Counted from the first letter of the stretch, positions 45,324 to 54,149 are shown. The stretch is 64,000 bases of DNA from Roseovarius salincola (GCF_026891095.1 NZ_JAPTNL010000007.1:1-64000), one strand, 5' to 3'. Notes: generated from the letters alone by a model not told the origin. Translations and numbers: made by a program.

Positions 45324-46238
45324 TCAGCCCCTGGGCGCTTGTTTGCGCAGGTTCAGCTTCTGGCGGACCGCGTCGGGGCCGATCACCCGCGCGCCAAGGT
45401 TTTCGACGATCCCGGCGGCGCGTTCGACCAGTTGCCAGTTCTCGGCCAGCACGCCCTTGTCGAGCATCAGGTTATCCTCGAGCCCGACGCGCACATTGCC
45501 GCCCGCCAGCACGCTGGCCGCCACATAGGGCATCTGGTTGCGCCCAAGCGCGAAGGCCGAGAAGGTCCACTCGGAAGGGATGTTGTTGACCATCGCCATG
45601 AAGGTATTGAGATCATCCGGCGCGCCCCAGGGCACACCCATGCAGAGCTGCACCAGCGCGTCGGGTTCGAGGATGCCGTCCTTGACCAGTTGCTTGGCAT
45701 ACCAGAGATGGCCGGTGTCGAAGGCCTCGATCTCGGGCTTGACGCCGAGTTCGGTCATCATGCGGCCCATGGCCTGCAACATGCCGGGGGTGTTGGTCAT
45801 GACGTAATCGGCCTCGGCGAAGTTCATGGTGCCGCAATCGAGGGTGCAGATTTCCGGCAGGCAGTCGGCGACATGAGCGACGCGCTCGGTGGCGCCGGCC
45901 ATGTCGGTGCCCGCCTCGTCCACAGGCAGCGGGGCGTCGATGCCGCCGAAGGTGATATCGCCGCCCATCCCGGCGGTGAGATTCAGCACCACATCGGTAT
46001 CGGAGTCGCGGATCCGGTCGGTGACTTCGCGAAACAGCCCGCGATCGCGCGAGGGCGCGCCGGTTTCGGGGTCGCGCACATGGCAATGCACCACCGCGGC
46101 CCCGGCCTTGGCGGCGGCGATGGCGCTGTCGGCGATCTGCCGGGGCGAGCGGGGCACATGCGGGCTGCGGTCCTGGGTCGCGCCCGAGCCGGTCACGGCA
46201 CAGGTGATGAAAACCTCGCGGTTCATGGCAAGCGGCAT
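45324..46238 (-). CDS. BKACE-family 3-dehydrocarnitine:acetyl-CoA cleavage enzyme
   Basis: 304 residues of the beta-keto acid cleavage (DUF849) family, with the zinc-site pair His51/His53 in VVHCHVRDPETGAPSRD and LNLTAGMGGD, GTMNFA, GNVRVGLEDNLML. In Pseudomonas the homologous CdhC converts 3-dehydrocarnitine and acetyl-CoA into betainyl-CoA and acetoacetate. The start has an AGGAGG site. It is the first gene of the minus-strand carnitine operon. Confidence 0.9.
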   Translation of the reverse strand: MPLAMNREVFITCAVTGSGATQDRSPHVPRSPRQIADSAIAAAKAGAAVVHCHVRDPETGAPSRDRGLFREVTDRIRDSDTDVVLNLTAGMGGDITFGGIDAPLPVDEAGTDMAGATERVAHVADCLPEICTLDCGTMNFAEADYVMTNTPGMLQAMGRMMTELGVKPEIEAFDTGHLWYAKQLVKDGILEPDALVQLCMGVPWGAPDDLNTFMAMVNNIPSEWTFSAFALGRNQMPYVAASVLAGGNVRVGLEDNLMLDKGVLAENWQLVERAAGIVENLGARVIGPDAVRQKLNLRKQAPRG

Positions 46239-46262
46239 GGGATCCTCCTGATCTGCTGCGGG

Positions 46263-46278
46263 TCATGCAATGGCATGA
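46263..46278. promoter_or_regulatory. Palindrome between the carnitine operon and its regulator
   Basis: TCATGC (46263–46268) and GCATGA (46273–46278) are perfect arms around AATG, 25 bases upstream of the BKACE gene start. The divergent intergenic position suggests an operator, perhaps for the AraC/GlxA protein. Confidence 0.4.
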
Positions 46279-46337
46279 GTTGCGCGAAGGGTAACGCGCT
46301 GGTGACCGGATCGCATATGCGGTATCAGACAATTATC

Positions 46338-47291
46338 ATGCCTGAATGGACAAAAACCACCGACGCGCCGGTGCGCATCACCTTTCTGCTCTTTGACGAG
46401 TTCTCGAACCTGTGTCTGGCCAATTGCCTGGAGCCGTTGCGCGCGGCCAACACGATCACGCGGGCGCGCGCATCCGACTGGCAGATCGTCACGCCATCGG
46501 GCGCGCCGGTGCTGTCATCGAGCGGGATGCAGGTGATGCCCCACGCCGCCCTGCCCGACATGCAGAGCGGCGCGGATTACCTGTTCGTGCTGGCCAGCTA
46601 TTACCACGAGGCGCATGATTCGGGCGCGACACGGCGGGCGCTGCGGGTGGCGGCGCGCAAGGCGGGCACGGTGGTGGCGCTGGATGCGGGGCCGTGGCTG
46701 CTGGCGGCGGCGGGGCTGCTGGCGGGGCGGCGGGCGACGGTACATTGGGACTTGCTGGACGCCTTTACCGAGCGGTTCCTGGATGTCGAGGCCGAGCGCG
46801 CAAGGGTCTTGCGCGACGGGCCATGGTGGACCTGCGCGGGCGCGATGTCGGCGCTTGATCTGACGCTGGGGCTGATTGCGGATCACCTGGGGCTGGCGGC
46901 GCGGCTGGACGTGGAATCGCTGTTCATCCATGGCGATCCACCGGTGGCGATGCCGCGCGAGCGCCAGGCGGTGAGCGATCCGCTGGTGCACCGTGCGCTG
47001 AGCCTGATGCGCCAGAACACCGAACGGCCGCTGCCGCTGTCGGTGCTGGCGCGCAGGCTGTCATGCCAGCCGCGCACGCTGGACCGGCGGTTTCGCGCGA
47101 CATTGGGCGCGCCGCCCGGTGCGGTCTATCGCCATCTGCGCCTTGCGGCGGCGCGGCGGATGCTGGAAACCACCAGCCTCGGCATCGCCGAAATCGCGCT
47201 GCGCTCGGGGTATGACAGCCCTGCCGCGATGACGCGGGCGGTGCGCCACCTTTACGGGGCGACGCCATCGCAACTGCGCGCGAGTGCCTGA
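46338..47291 (+). CDS. GlxA-family AraC-type regulator, probable carnitine regulator
   Basis: 317 residues from the ATG at 46338; another in-frame ATG at 46317 is possible. The N-terminal half is a DJ-1/class-I-glutamine-amidotransferase-like domain (VRITFLLFDEFSNLC … VVALDAGPWLLAAAGLLAG), where the usual GAT cysteine is not evident. The C-terminal half holds two AraC helix-turn-helices (LSVLARRLSCQPRTLDRRFRA, IAEIALRSGYDSPAAMTRAVR). It is divergent from the BKACE gene, as is CdhR in pseudomonads. Confidence 0.87.
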   Translation: MPEWTKTTDAPVRITFLLFDEFSNLCLANCLEPLRAANTITRARASDWQIVTPSGAPVLSSSGMQVMPHAALPDMQSGADYLFVLASYYHEAHDSGATRRALRVAARKAGTVVALDAGPWLLAAAGLLAGRRATVHWDLLDAFTERFLDVEAERARVLRDGPWWTCAGAMSALDLTLGLIADHLGLAARLDVESLFIHGDPPVAMPRERQAVSDPLVHRALSLMRQNTERPLPLSVLARRLSCQPRTLDRRFRATLGAPPGAVYRHLRLAAARRMLETTSLGIAEIALRSGYDSPAAMTRAVRHLYGATPSQLRASA

Positions 47292-47332
47292 GCCGCCTTG
47301 TCCCGCCTCCGGTTTCGGCGCAGGATTGCGCC

Positions 47333-47704
47333 ATGACAGAACCCAGAAGTGCCCCCCGCTTTCGCCTGCGCCTTGTCTTTGCCCCCAACGAGATGCTGGG
47401 GCCGGGCAAGGCCGAGCTGCTGGAGCGGATCGCCGAGACCGGTTCGATCGCGGCGGCAGGCCGCGAGATGGGCATGAGCTACAAGCGGGCCTGGCAACTG
47501 GTCGAGACGATGAACGCGATGTTCCGCGCACCCGTGGTCGAAAGCACCCGCGGCGGGGCGCGCGGCGGCGGGGCGGTGGTGACCGAGACCGGGCAGGCCG
47601 TTCTGGCCGAGTTCCGGGGCCTTGAGGCGGCCGCCCAGCGCGCCGGCGCCGCGCATATCGCGCGGCTGACCGGGATGCTGCGCGATATTCCCGAAGGAAA
47701 ATAA
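47333..47704 (+). CDS. modE: ModE-type molybdate-responsive regulator (DNA-binding domain only)
   Basis: 123 residues. It is the winged-helix domain of ModE: ELLERIAETGSIAAAGREMGMSYKRAWQLVETMN. The C-terminal molybdate-binding (di-mop) domain is absent, so sensing must rely on another protein or a different mechanism. The gene ends in an element resembling a Mo-box and is followed by modABC. Confidence 0.87.
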   Translation: MTEPRSAPRFRLRLVFAPNEMLGPGKAELLERIAETGSIAAAGREMGMSYKRAWQLVETMNAMFRAPVVESTRGGARGGGAVVTETGQAVLAEFRGLEAAAQRAGAAHIARLTGMLRDIPEGK

Positions 47705-47752
47705 CGCTTGCCTTGCGGGCTGCATTCTCAATATTCCCGATGAAACATATCG
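47683..47752. promoter_or_regulatory. Two Mo-box-like elements between modE and modA
   Basis: Two 24-bp sequences, 47683–47706 and 47729–47752, agree at 18 of 24 positions, sharing ATATTCCCGA and an AT-rich right end with CG at the tip. Each is an imperfect palindrome (CGATATT facing AATAACG in the first). The first overlaps the modE stop codon. They probably bind ModE to repress modABC when molybdate is ample. Confidence 0.6.
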
Positions 47753-47772
47753 CTTCTCAGGGGGAGAATCAC

Positions 47773-48549
47773 ATGCGCCTCTCATCCGCGCGCCACGCGA
47801 TTGCCGCCATGCTGGCCGCTGCGCTGCTGCCAGCAACCGTGGCGCGGGCCGAGAGCGTCACCGTCTTTGCCGCCGCCAGCATGAGCAACGCCATGCAGGA
47901 GATCGAGGACCGCTTCGAGGCCGCAAGCGGCCACGACCTTGTGGTGTCGCTGGCCGGGTCTTCGGCGCTGGCGCGTCAGATCCAGCAGGGCGCCCCGGCG
48001 GATGTGTTCATCTCGGCCAATCCGGGCTGGATGGATGCGCTGGAATCCGAAGGGCTGATCGAGGAGGGCACGCGTTTTGACCTGCTCAGCAACGCCATCG
48101 TGCTGATCGCCCACGGGCGCGATGCGGCGCCGGTCGGGATCGGCCCCGGCATGGACTTGGCCGGATTGCTGGATGGTGGCCGCTTGGCCATGGCGATGGC
48201 CGATGCTGTGCCTGCCGGGACTTATGGCAAGGCGTCGCTGGTGTCACTCGGGTTGTGGGATGACGTCGCAACCGATGTGGCGCAGGCCGACAATGTGCGC
48301 GCCGCGCTGGCGCTGGTGGCGGCCGGAGAAGCGCCTTACGGCATCGTCTATGCCACCGACGCGGCGGCCAGCGACAAGGTGACGGTGGTGGGCACCTTTC
48401 CCGCCGACAGCCACCCGCCGATCATCTATCCCGTGGCGGATGTCGTCGGGCGCGATACCGAAGCCGAGGCGGCGTTTCTTGAATTCCTGCGCGGCCCCGA
48501 GGCGCGCGCGGCCTTCGAGCGACAGGGTTTCATCGTGGTGACGGAGTAA
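47773..48549 (+). CDS. modA: Molybdate ABC transporter substrate-binding protein
   Basis: 258 residues from the ATG at 47773 (GGGGAG site). Signal peptide ending ARA-ESV. The mature protein begins VTVFAAASMSNAMQEI and has SLAGSSALARQIQQGAPADVFISAN, with the Ser residues that bind the oxyanion, and EAPYGIVYATDA. It captures molybdate in the periplasm. Confidence 0.93.
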   Translation: MRLSSARHAIAAMLAAALLPATVARAESVTVFAAASMSNAMQEIEDRFEAASGHDLVVSLAGSSALARQIQQGAPADVFISANPGWMDALESEGLIEEGTRFDLLSNAIVLIAHGRDAAPVGIGPGMDLAGLLDGGRLAMAMADAVPAGTYGKASLVSLGLWDDVATDVAQADNVRAALALVAAGEAPYGIVYATDAAASDKVTVVGTFPADSHPPIIYPVADVVGRDTEAEAAFLEFLRGPEARAAFERQGFIVVTE

Positions 48550-48558
48550 CGCGACCGC

Positions 48559-49251
48559 ATGGGATGGCTTGAACCGCAGGAATGGGAGGCCGTGGCGCTG
48601 TCGCTGAGGGTCTCGTTCTGGGCGACGCTGGTGGCGTTGCCCCTTGGCGTGTTCATCGCCCATGCGCTGGCACGCTGGCATTTTCCGGGCAAGCAGCTGT
48701 TGAACGGGCTGGTGCATCTGCCGCTGATCCTGCCGCCGGTGGTGACGGGCTACCTGCTGCTGCTGACCTTTGGCACCAAGGGGCCGGTCGGCAGCCTGTT
48801 GCAGGATTTCGGAATCGTGCTGGCGTTTCGCTGGACCGGCGCGGCATTGGCGGCGGCGGTCATGGGCTTTCCCCTGATGGTGCGCGCGATCCGCCTTTCG
48901 ATCGAGGCGGTCGATCCCAAGCTGGAGCAGGCGGCGTCGGTCTTAGGGGCGTCAAGAACATGGGTTTTCCTGACCGTGACGCTGCCATTGATCCTGCCGG
49001 GGATCATTGCGGGCAGCATCCTCGGTTTCGCCAAGGCGATGGGCGAGTTCGGCGCGACGATCACCTTCGTTTCCAACATCCCCGGCGAGACCCGCACGGT
49101 GCCGACGGCGATCTATGCCTTTTTGCAGGTGCCTGGGGGCGAATCCTCGGCGATGCGGCTGGTGGTGGTCTCGGTCGTGGTGGCGATGGGGGCGCTGATC
49201 ATGTCGGAATGGCTGGCGCGGCGGGCGGCGAAAAGGGTTTCGGGAACATGA
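48559..49251 (+). CDS. modB: Molybdate ABC transporter permease
   Basis: 230 residues with five membrane helices. The EAA loop that contacts the ATPase is ASVLGASRTWVFLTVTLPLILPGIIAGSILGF. It forms the transmembrane channel as a dimer. It overlaps modC by ATGA and follows modA by nine bases. Confidence 0.93.
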   Translation: MGWLEPQEWEAVALSLRVSFWATLVALPLGVFIAHALARWHFPGKQLLNGLVHLPLILPPVVTGYLLLLTFGTKGPVGSLLQDFGIVLAFRWTGAALAAAVMGFPLMVRAIRLSIEAVDPKLEQAASVLGASRTWVFLTVTLPLILPGIIAGSILGFAKAMGEFGATITFVSNIPGETRTVPTAIYAFLQVPGGESSAMRLVVVSVVVAMGALIMSEWLARRAAKRVSGT

Positions 49252-50330
49252 CGCTTGCGGTGCGCATCAGGCATTCATTCGGAGATTTCACGCTGGATGT
49301 GGATTTCGAGGCACCGCCGGGATTGACGGTGCTGTTCGGGCGTTCGGGGTCGGGCAAGACGACGGTCATCAACGCGGTGGCGGGTCTGCTGAGACCCGAT
49401 GAGGGGCGTATCGCGGTGGATGGGCAGACGCTGCTGGACAGCAAGGGCTGCGTGGACCTGCCGCCCCATCGCCGGGGTCTGGGTTATGTGTTTCAGGAGG
49501 CGCGGCTGTTTCCGCATATGAGCGTGCGCCAGAACCTCAGGTTCAGCCGCTGGTTCCGCAAGGGCAGGCGCGCCGATTTCGGGCAGGTGGTCGAGATGCT
49601 GGGGATCGGCGATCTGCTGGATCGCCGCCCCGGTGCGCTTTCGGGGGGCGAGCGCCAGCGCGTCGCCATCGGGCGCGCCCTGCTGGGCGATCCGGGGATC
49701 CTGCTGGCCGATGAGCCGCTGGCCGCGCTGGACGAGGCGCGCAAGGCCGAGATCCTGCCCTATTTCGAGCGCCTGCGCGACGAGGCGGCGGTGCCGATCC
49801 TTTATGTCAGCCATTCCGCGGCCGAGGTGGCGCGGCTGGCGACCACCGTGGTCGCGCTGGAGAATGGCCGCATCGCCGGGCAAGGCCCTGCCGCCGAGGT
49901 CCTGGGCGACCCGATGCTGACGCCGCTTGGGGCGCGGGCCGTGGGCGCGGTGTTGTCGGCGCGGGTGGTGGCGCATCACGATGACGGGCTGAGCGAGCTC
50001 GATGCCGGCGGCGTGCCGCTTTTCGTACCGCGCCTTGCGCAAGCGACAGGGCAAACCCTACGCCTGCGTATTGCCGCGCAGGAGGTTGTCTTGTCGCGCG
50101 CGCGGCCCGAGGGGCTGTCGGCGCTCAACATCGTGCCGGGCACCATCGAGCGTATTCGCCCCGGCGACGGGCCGGGGGCAATCGTGTCGCTGGCCACGCC
50201 AGCCGGGCGCATCCTGTCGCGCATCACGCAGCGCTCGGCCAGGGCGCTTGGACTGGCCGAGGGGATGCCCTGCCACGCGATCATCAAGAGCGTCGCGATC
50301 GCACCGCAGGATGTCGGCGGGCGGGACTAG
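49248..50330 (+). CDS. modC: Molybdate ABC transporter ATP-binding protein
   Basis: 360 residues. Walker A FGRSGSGKTTVINA, Q-loop VFQEARLFPHM, signature LSGGERQRVAIGRALL, Walker B ILLADEPLAALD and the switch His in YVSHSAAEV are present. The C-terminal about 70 residues form a TOBE/Mop oxyanion-binding domain (LSALNIVPGTIERI). Confidence 0.94.
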   Translation: MTLAVRIRHSFGDFTLDVDFEAPPGLTVLFGRSGSGKTTVINAVAGLLRPDEGRIAVDGQTLLDSKGCVDLPPHRRGLGYVFQEARLFPHMSVRQNLRFSRWFRKGRRADFGQVVEMLGIGDLLDRRPGALSGGERQRVAIGRALLGDPGILLADEPLAALDEARKAEILPYFERLRDEAAVPILYVSHSAAEVARLATTVVALENGRIAGQGPAAEVLGDPMLTPLGARAVGAVLSARVVAHHDDGLSELDAGGVPLFVPRLAQATGQTLRLRIAAQEVVLSRARPEGLSALNIVPGTIERIRPGDGPGAIVSLATPAGRILSRITQRSARALGLAEGMPCHAIIKSVAIAPQDVGGRD

Positions 50331-50345
50331 AACCGCGTCAGGGAT

Positions 50346-51257
50346 TCAGACCGCATTGGCGCGGCGGCTGATATGGCGATAGCCCGCCTCGCCGTGCCAG
50401 AACCCGTTGCTGAAAGACGTGCTCGCGCAGATCGCCGAAAGCCGCGCGCGCCCCTCTTCGGGGTCGGTACGGGCGCACAGCACGTCATCAAACACATGCG
50501 CCACGGCGACCATGTCCACATCCTGCGGCATGAGGCGGGCATGGGTGACGCCAAGCGCGGCCATCGCGGGCAGTTCCTCCGACAGCTCGATATAGCTTTC
50601 CGACTGGGTCTGGATACCGTTCACGCGCAAGATCGGCTGACCGTCGCCGGTGGTCAGGGGCATGCCGTCGGGGTCGTCCTCGCAGATGAACCTGCAATTG
50701 TCCTTGGTGCGGCCATGCGCGCGCGCATGATAGCAGCGCGCCGAAACCGCCAGCGGTGCGCGGCCGAACACCTGCACCTCGACCCCGACGCCCAGCGCGG
50801 CGGCGGCCTGCGCGGCGGCGGCGACCGCGTTGCGGGGCATTTCGCCGGGCAGGCAGACATGAGTCGCCCCCTGCCCCGCCAACCAGTCTATCGTGGCCTC
50901 GTTATAGGCATTGAGGAACGGCCCCACCCGATGCGCCCGCCCGCCCCGCGCCAGAAGACCGGCGGCGTTGTTGATCTCGACCTCGGGGTCGTCGATCTCC
51001 ATCAGCCCGGCGGTGGCCTGACGCTCGCGCTTGAGCATGACCTCGGCCAGCGACGAGAGCACCACCCGCTTGCCCGCGCGCGTGAGGCGCTCGATCATCC
51101 GGGGGATCTCGCGCTCGAAGAAGGGCGCGCGTTTGGAGCAGATCACCTCGCCCAGACAGACCGTGGAAACGGGCGCCTCGTCGGCGATGCGCGCGTAGAA
51201 ATCGGCCCGGCGTTCCGGCGTCCAGTGATAGGCCAGCGGCCCCAGCGTCAGTTCCAT
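50346..51257 (-). CDS. ubiV: UbiV, O2-independent ubiquinone hydroxylation protein (U32 family)
   Basis: 303 residues from the ATG at 51257. U32-type TIM-barrel features include the N-terminal LTLGPLAYHW, VCLGEVICSKRAPFF and CRFICEDD with the cysteines expected to hold a 4Fe-4S cluster. With UbiU it hydroxylates the ubiquinone ring precursors without O2, using prephenate in known systems. It follows ubiU by four bases. Confidence 0.9.
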   Translation of the reverse strand: MELTLGPLAYHWTPERRADFYARIADEAPVSTVCLGEVICSKRAPFFEREIPRMIERLTRAGKRVVLSSLAEVMLKRERQATAGLMEIDDPEVEINNAAGLLARGGRAHRVGPFLNAYNEATIDWLAGQGATHVCLPGEMPRNAVAAAAQAAAALGVGVEVQVFGRAPLAVSARCYHARAHGRTKDNCRFICEDDPDGMPLTTGDGQPILRVNGIQTQSESYIELSEELPAMAALGVTHARLMPQDVDMVAVAHVFDDVLCARTDPEEGRARLSAICASTSFSNGFWHGEAGYRHISRRANAV

Positions 51258-51261
51258 CGCT

Positions 51262-52281
51262 CTATCTCCATTTCTTGGTCTGGAAGGCGCCCTGAGTTTC
51301 CTTTTGCCCCTCGGTGAGGGCCACCAGGTCGGCAAGGTCGGGCGTGGCACCGGCGCGGATCGCATCGACCGCCGCACGGAACGCGCCGACGACCTTGCGC
51401 ACATAGCTCTTGGAGCGCTGGCGCCCCTCGATCTTGAAGGCATGGACGCCCGCGCCCATCAGATCGGGCAAGAGCCGCGCGAGGTTGAGGCTCACCGGCT
51501 CTTCAAAGGCATAATAGCCTTCGGGGCGGTGCGGCGCGGCGTAGCGCCCCTTGCAGATGGTGGGATAACCGGCGGTCTCGTCGGGGGCAAAACGGTCGAT
51601 GGTGAAACCGCCAAGACAGGAGCGCAGCCCGCCATCGGCATCCTCTTCGTAGGTGACCTTGCCGGCGGGCGAACAGACCCCGTCCATATTGGTCGACTCG
51701 CCGGTCAGCCAATTGGTCAGCGAACAGCGCCCTTCGACCATCAGCCCGTGATTGCCGAAGATGAAGGTTTCGATCTCGCAGGGGGTTTCCTGCTTGATGG
51801 CGTGGATTTCCGGGATCGTCAGGATGCGCGGCAGCACCACCCGCCTGACGCCGAAATGCTGACAGTAATAGCGGATCGCCTCGGGGCTGGAGGCCGCCGC
51901 CTGCACCGAGAGATGCAGCCGCAGGCCAGGGTATTCGGTAGCGATATGGCGGGCGACGCCCATGTCGGCGACGATGCAGGCATCCACCTTGAGCCGCGCC
52001 GCATTGGCCGCCGCCGCGCGCCAGAGATCGAACTTGCCCGCCGGCGGATAGGTATTGAGCGCCAACAGCACCCTGGCGCCGCGCGCATGAGCATAGGCGA
52101 CCGACGCCTCGAGCTCGGGCAGCGTGAAGTTCAGCCCTGGAAAGTTGCGCGCGTTGGTGGCGTCCTGAAAGCCGCAATAGACCGTATCGGCCCCGGCATC
52201 GACCGCCGTGCGCAGCGCCGCTGGCGTGCCTGCCGGGCAGACCAGCTCGCCCGCCTGCGAGAAATCGGCTGCGGCGTTCAT
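51262..52281 (-). CDS. ubiU: UbiU, O2-independent ubiquinone hydroxylation protein (U32 family)
   Basis: 339 residues. Begins ELVCPAGTPAALRTAVDAGADTVYCGF, with the U32 signature region FIFGNHGLMVEGRCSLTNWLTG and further cysteines at NMDGVCSPAGK, GLRSCLGG and PTICKGRY for an Fe-S cluster. It forms a heterodimer with UbiV. Overlaps ubiT by four bases. Confidence 0.92.
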   Translation of the reverse strand: MNAAADFSQAGELVCPAGTPAALRTAVDAGADTVYCGFQDATNARNFPGLNFTLPELEASVAYAHARGARVLLALNTYPPAGKFDLWRAAAANAARLKVDACIVADMGVARHIATEYPGLRLHLSVQAAASSPEAIRYYCQHFGVRRVVLPRILTIPEIHAIKQETPCEIETFIFGNHGLMVEGRCSLTNWLTGESTNMDGVCSPAGKVTYEEDADGGLRSCLGGFTIDRFAPDETAGYPTICKGRYAAPHRPEGYYAFEEPVSLNLARLLPDLMGAGVHAFKIEGRQRSKSYVRKVVGAFRAAVDAIRAGATPDLADLVALTEGQKETQGAFQTKKWR

Positions 52282-52784
52282 GGCGCGGCCCTCCGGCGCA
52301 GCGCATCGAGCACCAAGCGCCCCGGCGGGCCGAAGAGATCGGCCGTATCCTGAGCGATCGAGCCCTCCACATCGTCAAGCGCGTTGCGCAGGCTGACCAC
52401 CGCCTCGGTATTGCCCGAGATCACGAGATCGCGCGAAAAGAACGCCGCGTCGCCATCGGTCTCGCCATCCACAAGGTTGAGAAGCAGCATGAACGGCGCT
52501 TCGATCCGGGCGTCATGCGCCGGGAGCGGATCACGGGGGACGGCGCGAAACAGCGGCGCCTGCGGATCAGGGCGAAGATGCAGCGCGAAAGGGAGTTCAG
52601 TGGCGACGATCAGGAAATCGGCCTGCTGATAGGGCGCGATGCGCGCGAACATGCCGGGATGGCGCGCCGCGACGCGCCGCACCACGCGCGCAAGAACGGG
52701 CTGCAAAAGCGCGCGCAGCGGCGCACTGGGAAGCATGGCGGGAAGCGCCGCACGCGGGGTGCGATGCGCCGAGGTATCGGTCAT
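52278..52784 (-). CDS. ubiT: UbiT, SCP2-domain lipid-binding accessory protein
   Basis: 168 residues from the ATG at 52784 (GGAGACC site). Contains an SCP2 sterol-carrier-like fold (PFMLLLNLVDGETDGDAAFFSRDLVISGNTEAVVSLRNALDD). UbiT carries hydrophobic ubiquinone intermediates in the O2-independent pathway. It is the first gene of ubiTUV. Confidence 0.87.
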   Translation of the reverse strand: MTDTSAHRTPRAALPAMLPSAPLRALLQPVLARVVRRVAARHPGMFARIAPYQQADFLIVATELPFALHLRPDPQAPLFRAVPRDPLPAHDARIEAPFMLLLNLVDGETDGDAAFFSRDLVISGNTEAVVSLRNALDDVEGSIAQDTADLFGPPGRLVLDALRRRAAP

Positions 52785-53026
52785 GTCGGGGTCTCCGGTC
52801 TGTCTGCGATCTGGTTGCAGGACCGGGGAACGGCCCCCACGCGACCGGCGCGGCACTGGCGTGTCGCGGCGGCGTGCATCGGGGCGCTTTCCGGCATGGA
52901 TCGGTCCTTTCGTCAGCGCGCCGGGGCGCGCCGGAACGGCGGGATCTTCAGCCCCCGCCTATGCGAATCGGTCTAGTGCTGTTAATAAGTATTGTAAATA
53001 TGGATTGAAGATGGATAGCAGCGACC
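52785..53026. other. Divergent intergenic region between ubiTUV and the Rrf2 regulator
   Basis: About 240 bases with no gene. The 50 bases next to the Rrf2 start are AT-rich (52978–53012) and likely contain its promoter. I looked for a TTGAT-N4-ATCAA FNR box and found none that fits well. Confidence 0.5.
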
Positions 53027-53446
53027 ATGCGTCTCACCTCGTTCACCGATTTCGGCCTGCGGATGCTGATGCGGATGGCCAGCGCGCCCGAACAGGCGTT
53101 CTCGACCGCCGATCTGGCCAGGGAATTCGGGCTGTCGCGCCACCACCTTTCGAAGATCATGCAGCAAATGGCGCGCGCCGGGCTGGTCGAAACCCGCCGG
53201 GGCGGTGGGGGCGGCGCGATTCTGGCAAAGCCCGCGCAGGAGATCCGGCTGGGGGATATCGTACGCAATCTGGAGATCGGGCAGCCGCTGGTGGAATGTA
53301 TGGGGGCAGATGGCGGCGCCTGCACCATCGACGGGAGCTGTCGGCTCAAGGGACATCTGCGCGCCGCCGAAGCGGCCTTTCTGGAGGAACTGAACCGCCA
53401 CACGCTGGCCGATATCGCCCTGCCCCGCGAGATGGCGACGCCATAG
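53027..53446 (+). CDS. Rrf2 family Fe-S regulator, NsrR-like
   Basis: 139 residues. Winged helix-turn-helix FSTADLAREFGLSRHHLSKIMQQ, wing with six glycines (RRGGGGGGAIL), then a cysteine cluster Cys91-x7-Cys99-x5-Cys105 (VECMGADGGACTIDGSC) for Fe-S binding. The spacing and the EC…C…C context suit the nitric-oxide sensor NsrR better than IscR. Divergence from ubiTUV hints at control of anaerobic quinone synthesis or nitrosative stress. Confidence 0.8.
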   Translation: MRLTSFTDFGLRMLMRMASAPEQAFSTADLAREFGLSRHHLSKIMQQMARAGLVETRRGGGGGAILAKPAQEIRLGDIVRNLEIGQPLVECMGADGGACTIDGSCRLKGHLRAAEAAFLEELNRHTLADIALPREMATP

Positions 53447-53761
53447 CCGCGGCGCCCCCCGGCGCGGGGTTTGCCGACATCGCGACCGCCACCATGTGAG
53501 ATCTGGAAACGCGATCTCGGATGCATTCACCAGCACCCCTTTGCGGCGGTTCCGGCGCTGGCTGGCGAATGACCGATCTTGGACTTGGCCGGCGAGTGCC
53601 ATGTCAGAACCAGGCCAGGCTTCGATTTCAGGCGAATGTGCCCCAAAACCCGGTCTTTCGGATCCAGCTTCAGCGGTTATCGGGCCGCAAGCAGCGGGCA
53701 GTCGCTATCGGACCCCGGATCGTGTTGACAACCCGGCCCGTCACAACTCATCCTTGCCGCC
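53447..53761. other. Intergenic stretch before the copper island
   Basis: 315 bases without a convincing gene. Open frames exist on both strands but lack ribosome sites and recognisable domains. A TTGACA occurs at 53723–53728, 34 bases before the next gene, without a good −10. Confidence 0.45.
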
Positions 53762-54094
53762 ATGATAATCGCAGCGTTCAGGACGGCGCTTTTGGCCGCA
53801 TGCTTGACGGTTGCCTGTGTCGTGGTTCTCGCGGCAACGGCCCCGCCTGCGTCGGCTCATGCGGGCGGGATGCATGACACCGGGCTGTCCGCCGAGACGA
53901 ACGGCGATCATGGAGAGGCCCAGAACGCCGACACCTGCTGTCACATGACCGGGACCTGTGTCGTGCAGTTACTGCCCGCCAGCCCGACCGTGACATCGCT
54001 CGACGCTGCGCCCACCGCGCTGGCGCACAGGTTCGCGGCGGAATGGCATGCCTCTGTCTCGTCGGCGACGGACCCACCCCCACCACGCCCATGA
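53762..54094 (+). CDS. Small exported His/Cys-containing protein
   Basis: 110 residues with a signal peptide (about 1–32, ending ASA-HAG). The mature part has scattered His and Met and a CCHMTGTC cluster, suitable for copper binding. I do not recognise a family. It resembles in style the protein at 56289 (HMMGH, CCF), and both lie in a cytochrome/copper-efflux gene set. Confidence 0.55.
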   Translation: MIIAAFRTALLAACLTVACVVVLAATAPPASAHAGGMHDTGLSAETNGDHGEAQNADTCCHMTGTCVVQLLPASPTVTSLDAAPTALAHRFAAEWHASVSSATDPPPPRP

Positions 54095-54149
54095 CCGATT
54101 CGAACCTGCCCCCCGGGGCAAATTCTGTCGGATCATGGGAGATCGGAAA

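Noticed and set aside
44574..46300. Long plus-strand frame running into the GlxA-type regulator
   Set aside because: The first part is the shadow of the SDR and BKACE genes; only the portion from about 46.3 kb has family motifs.
53447..53602. Minus-strand frame beginning MALAGQVQDRSF, possibly a transposase start
   Set aside because: The frame continues only as the shadow of the Rrf2 gene and has no transposase motif.
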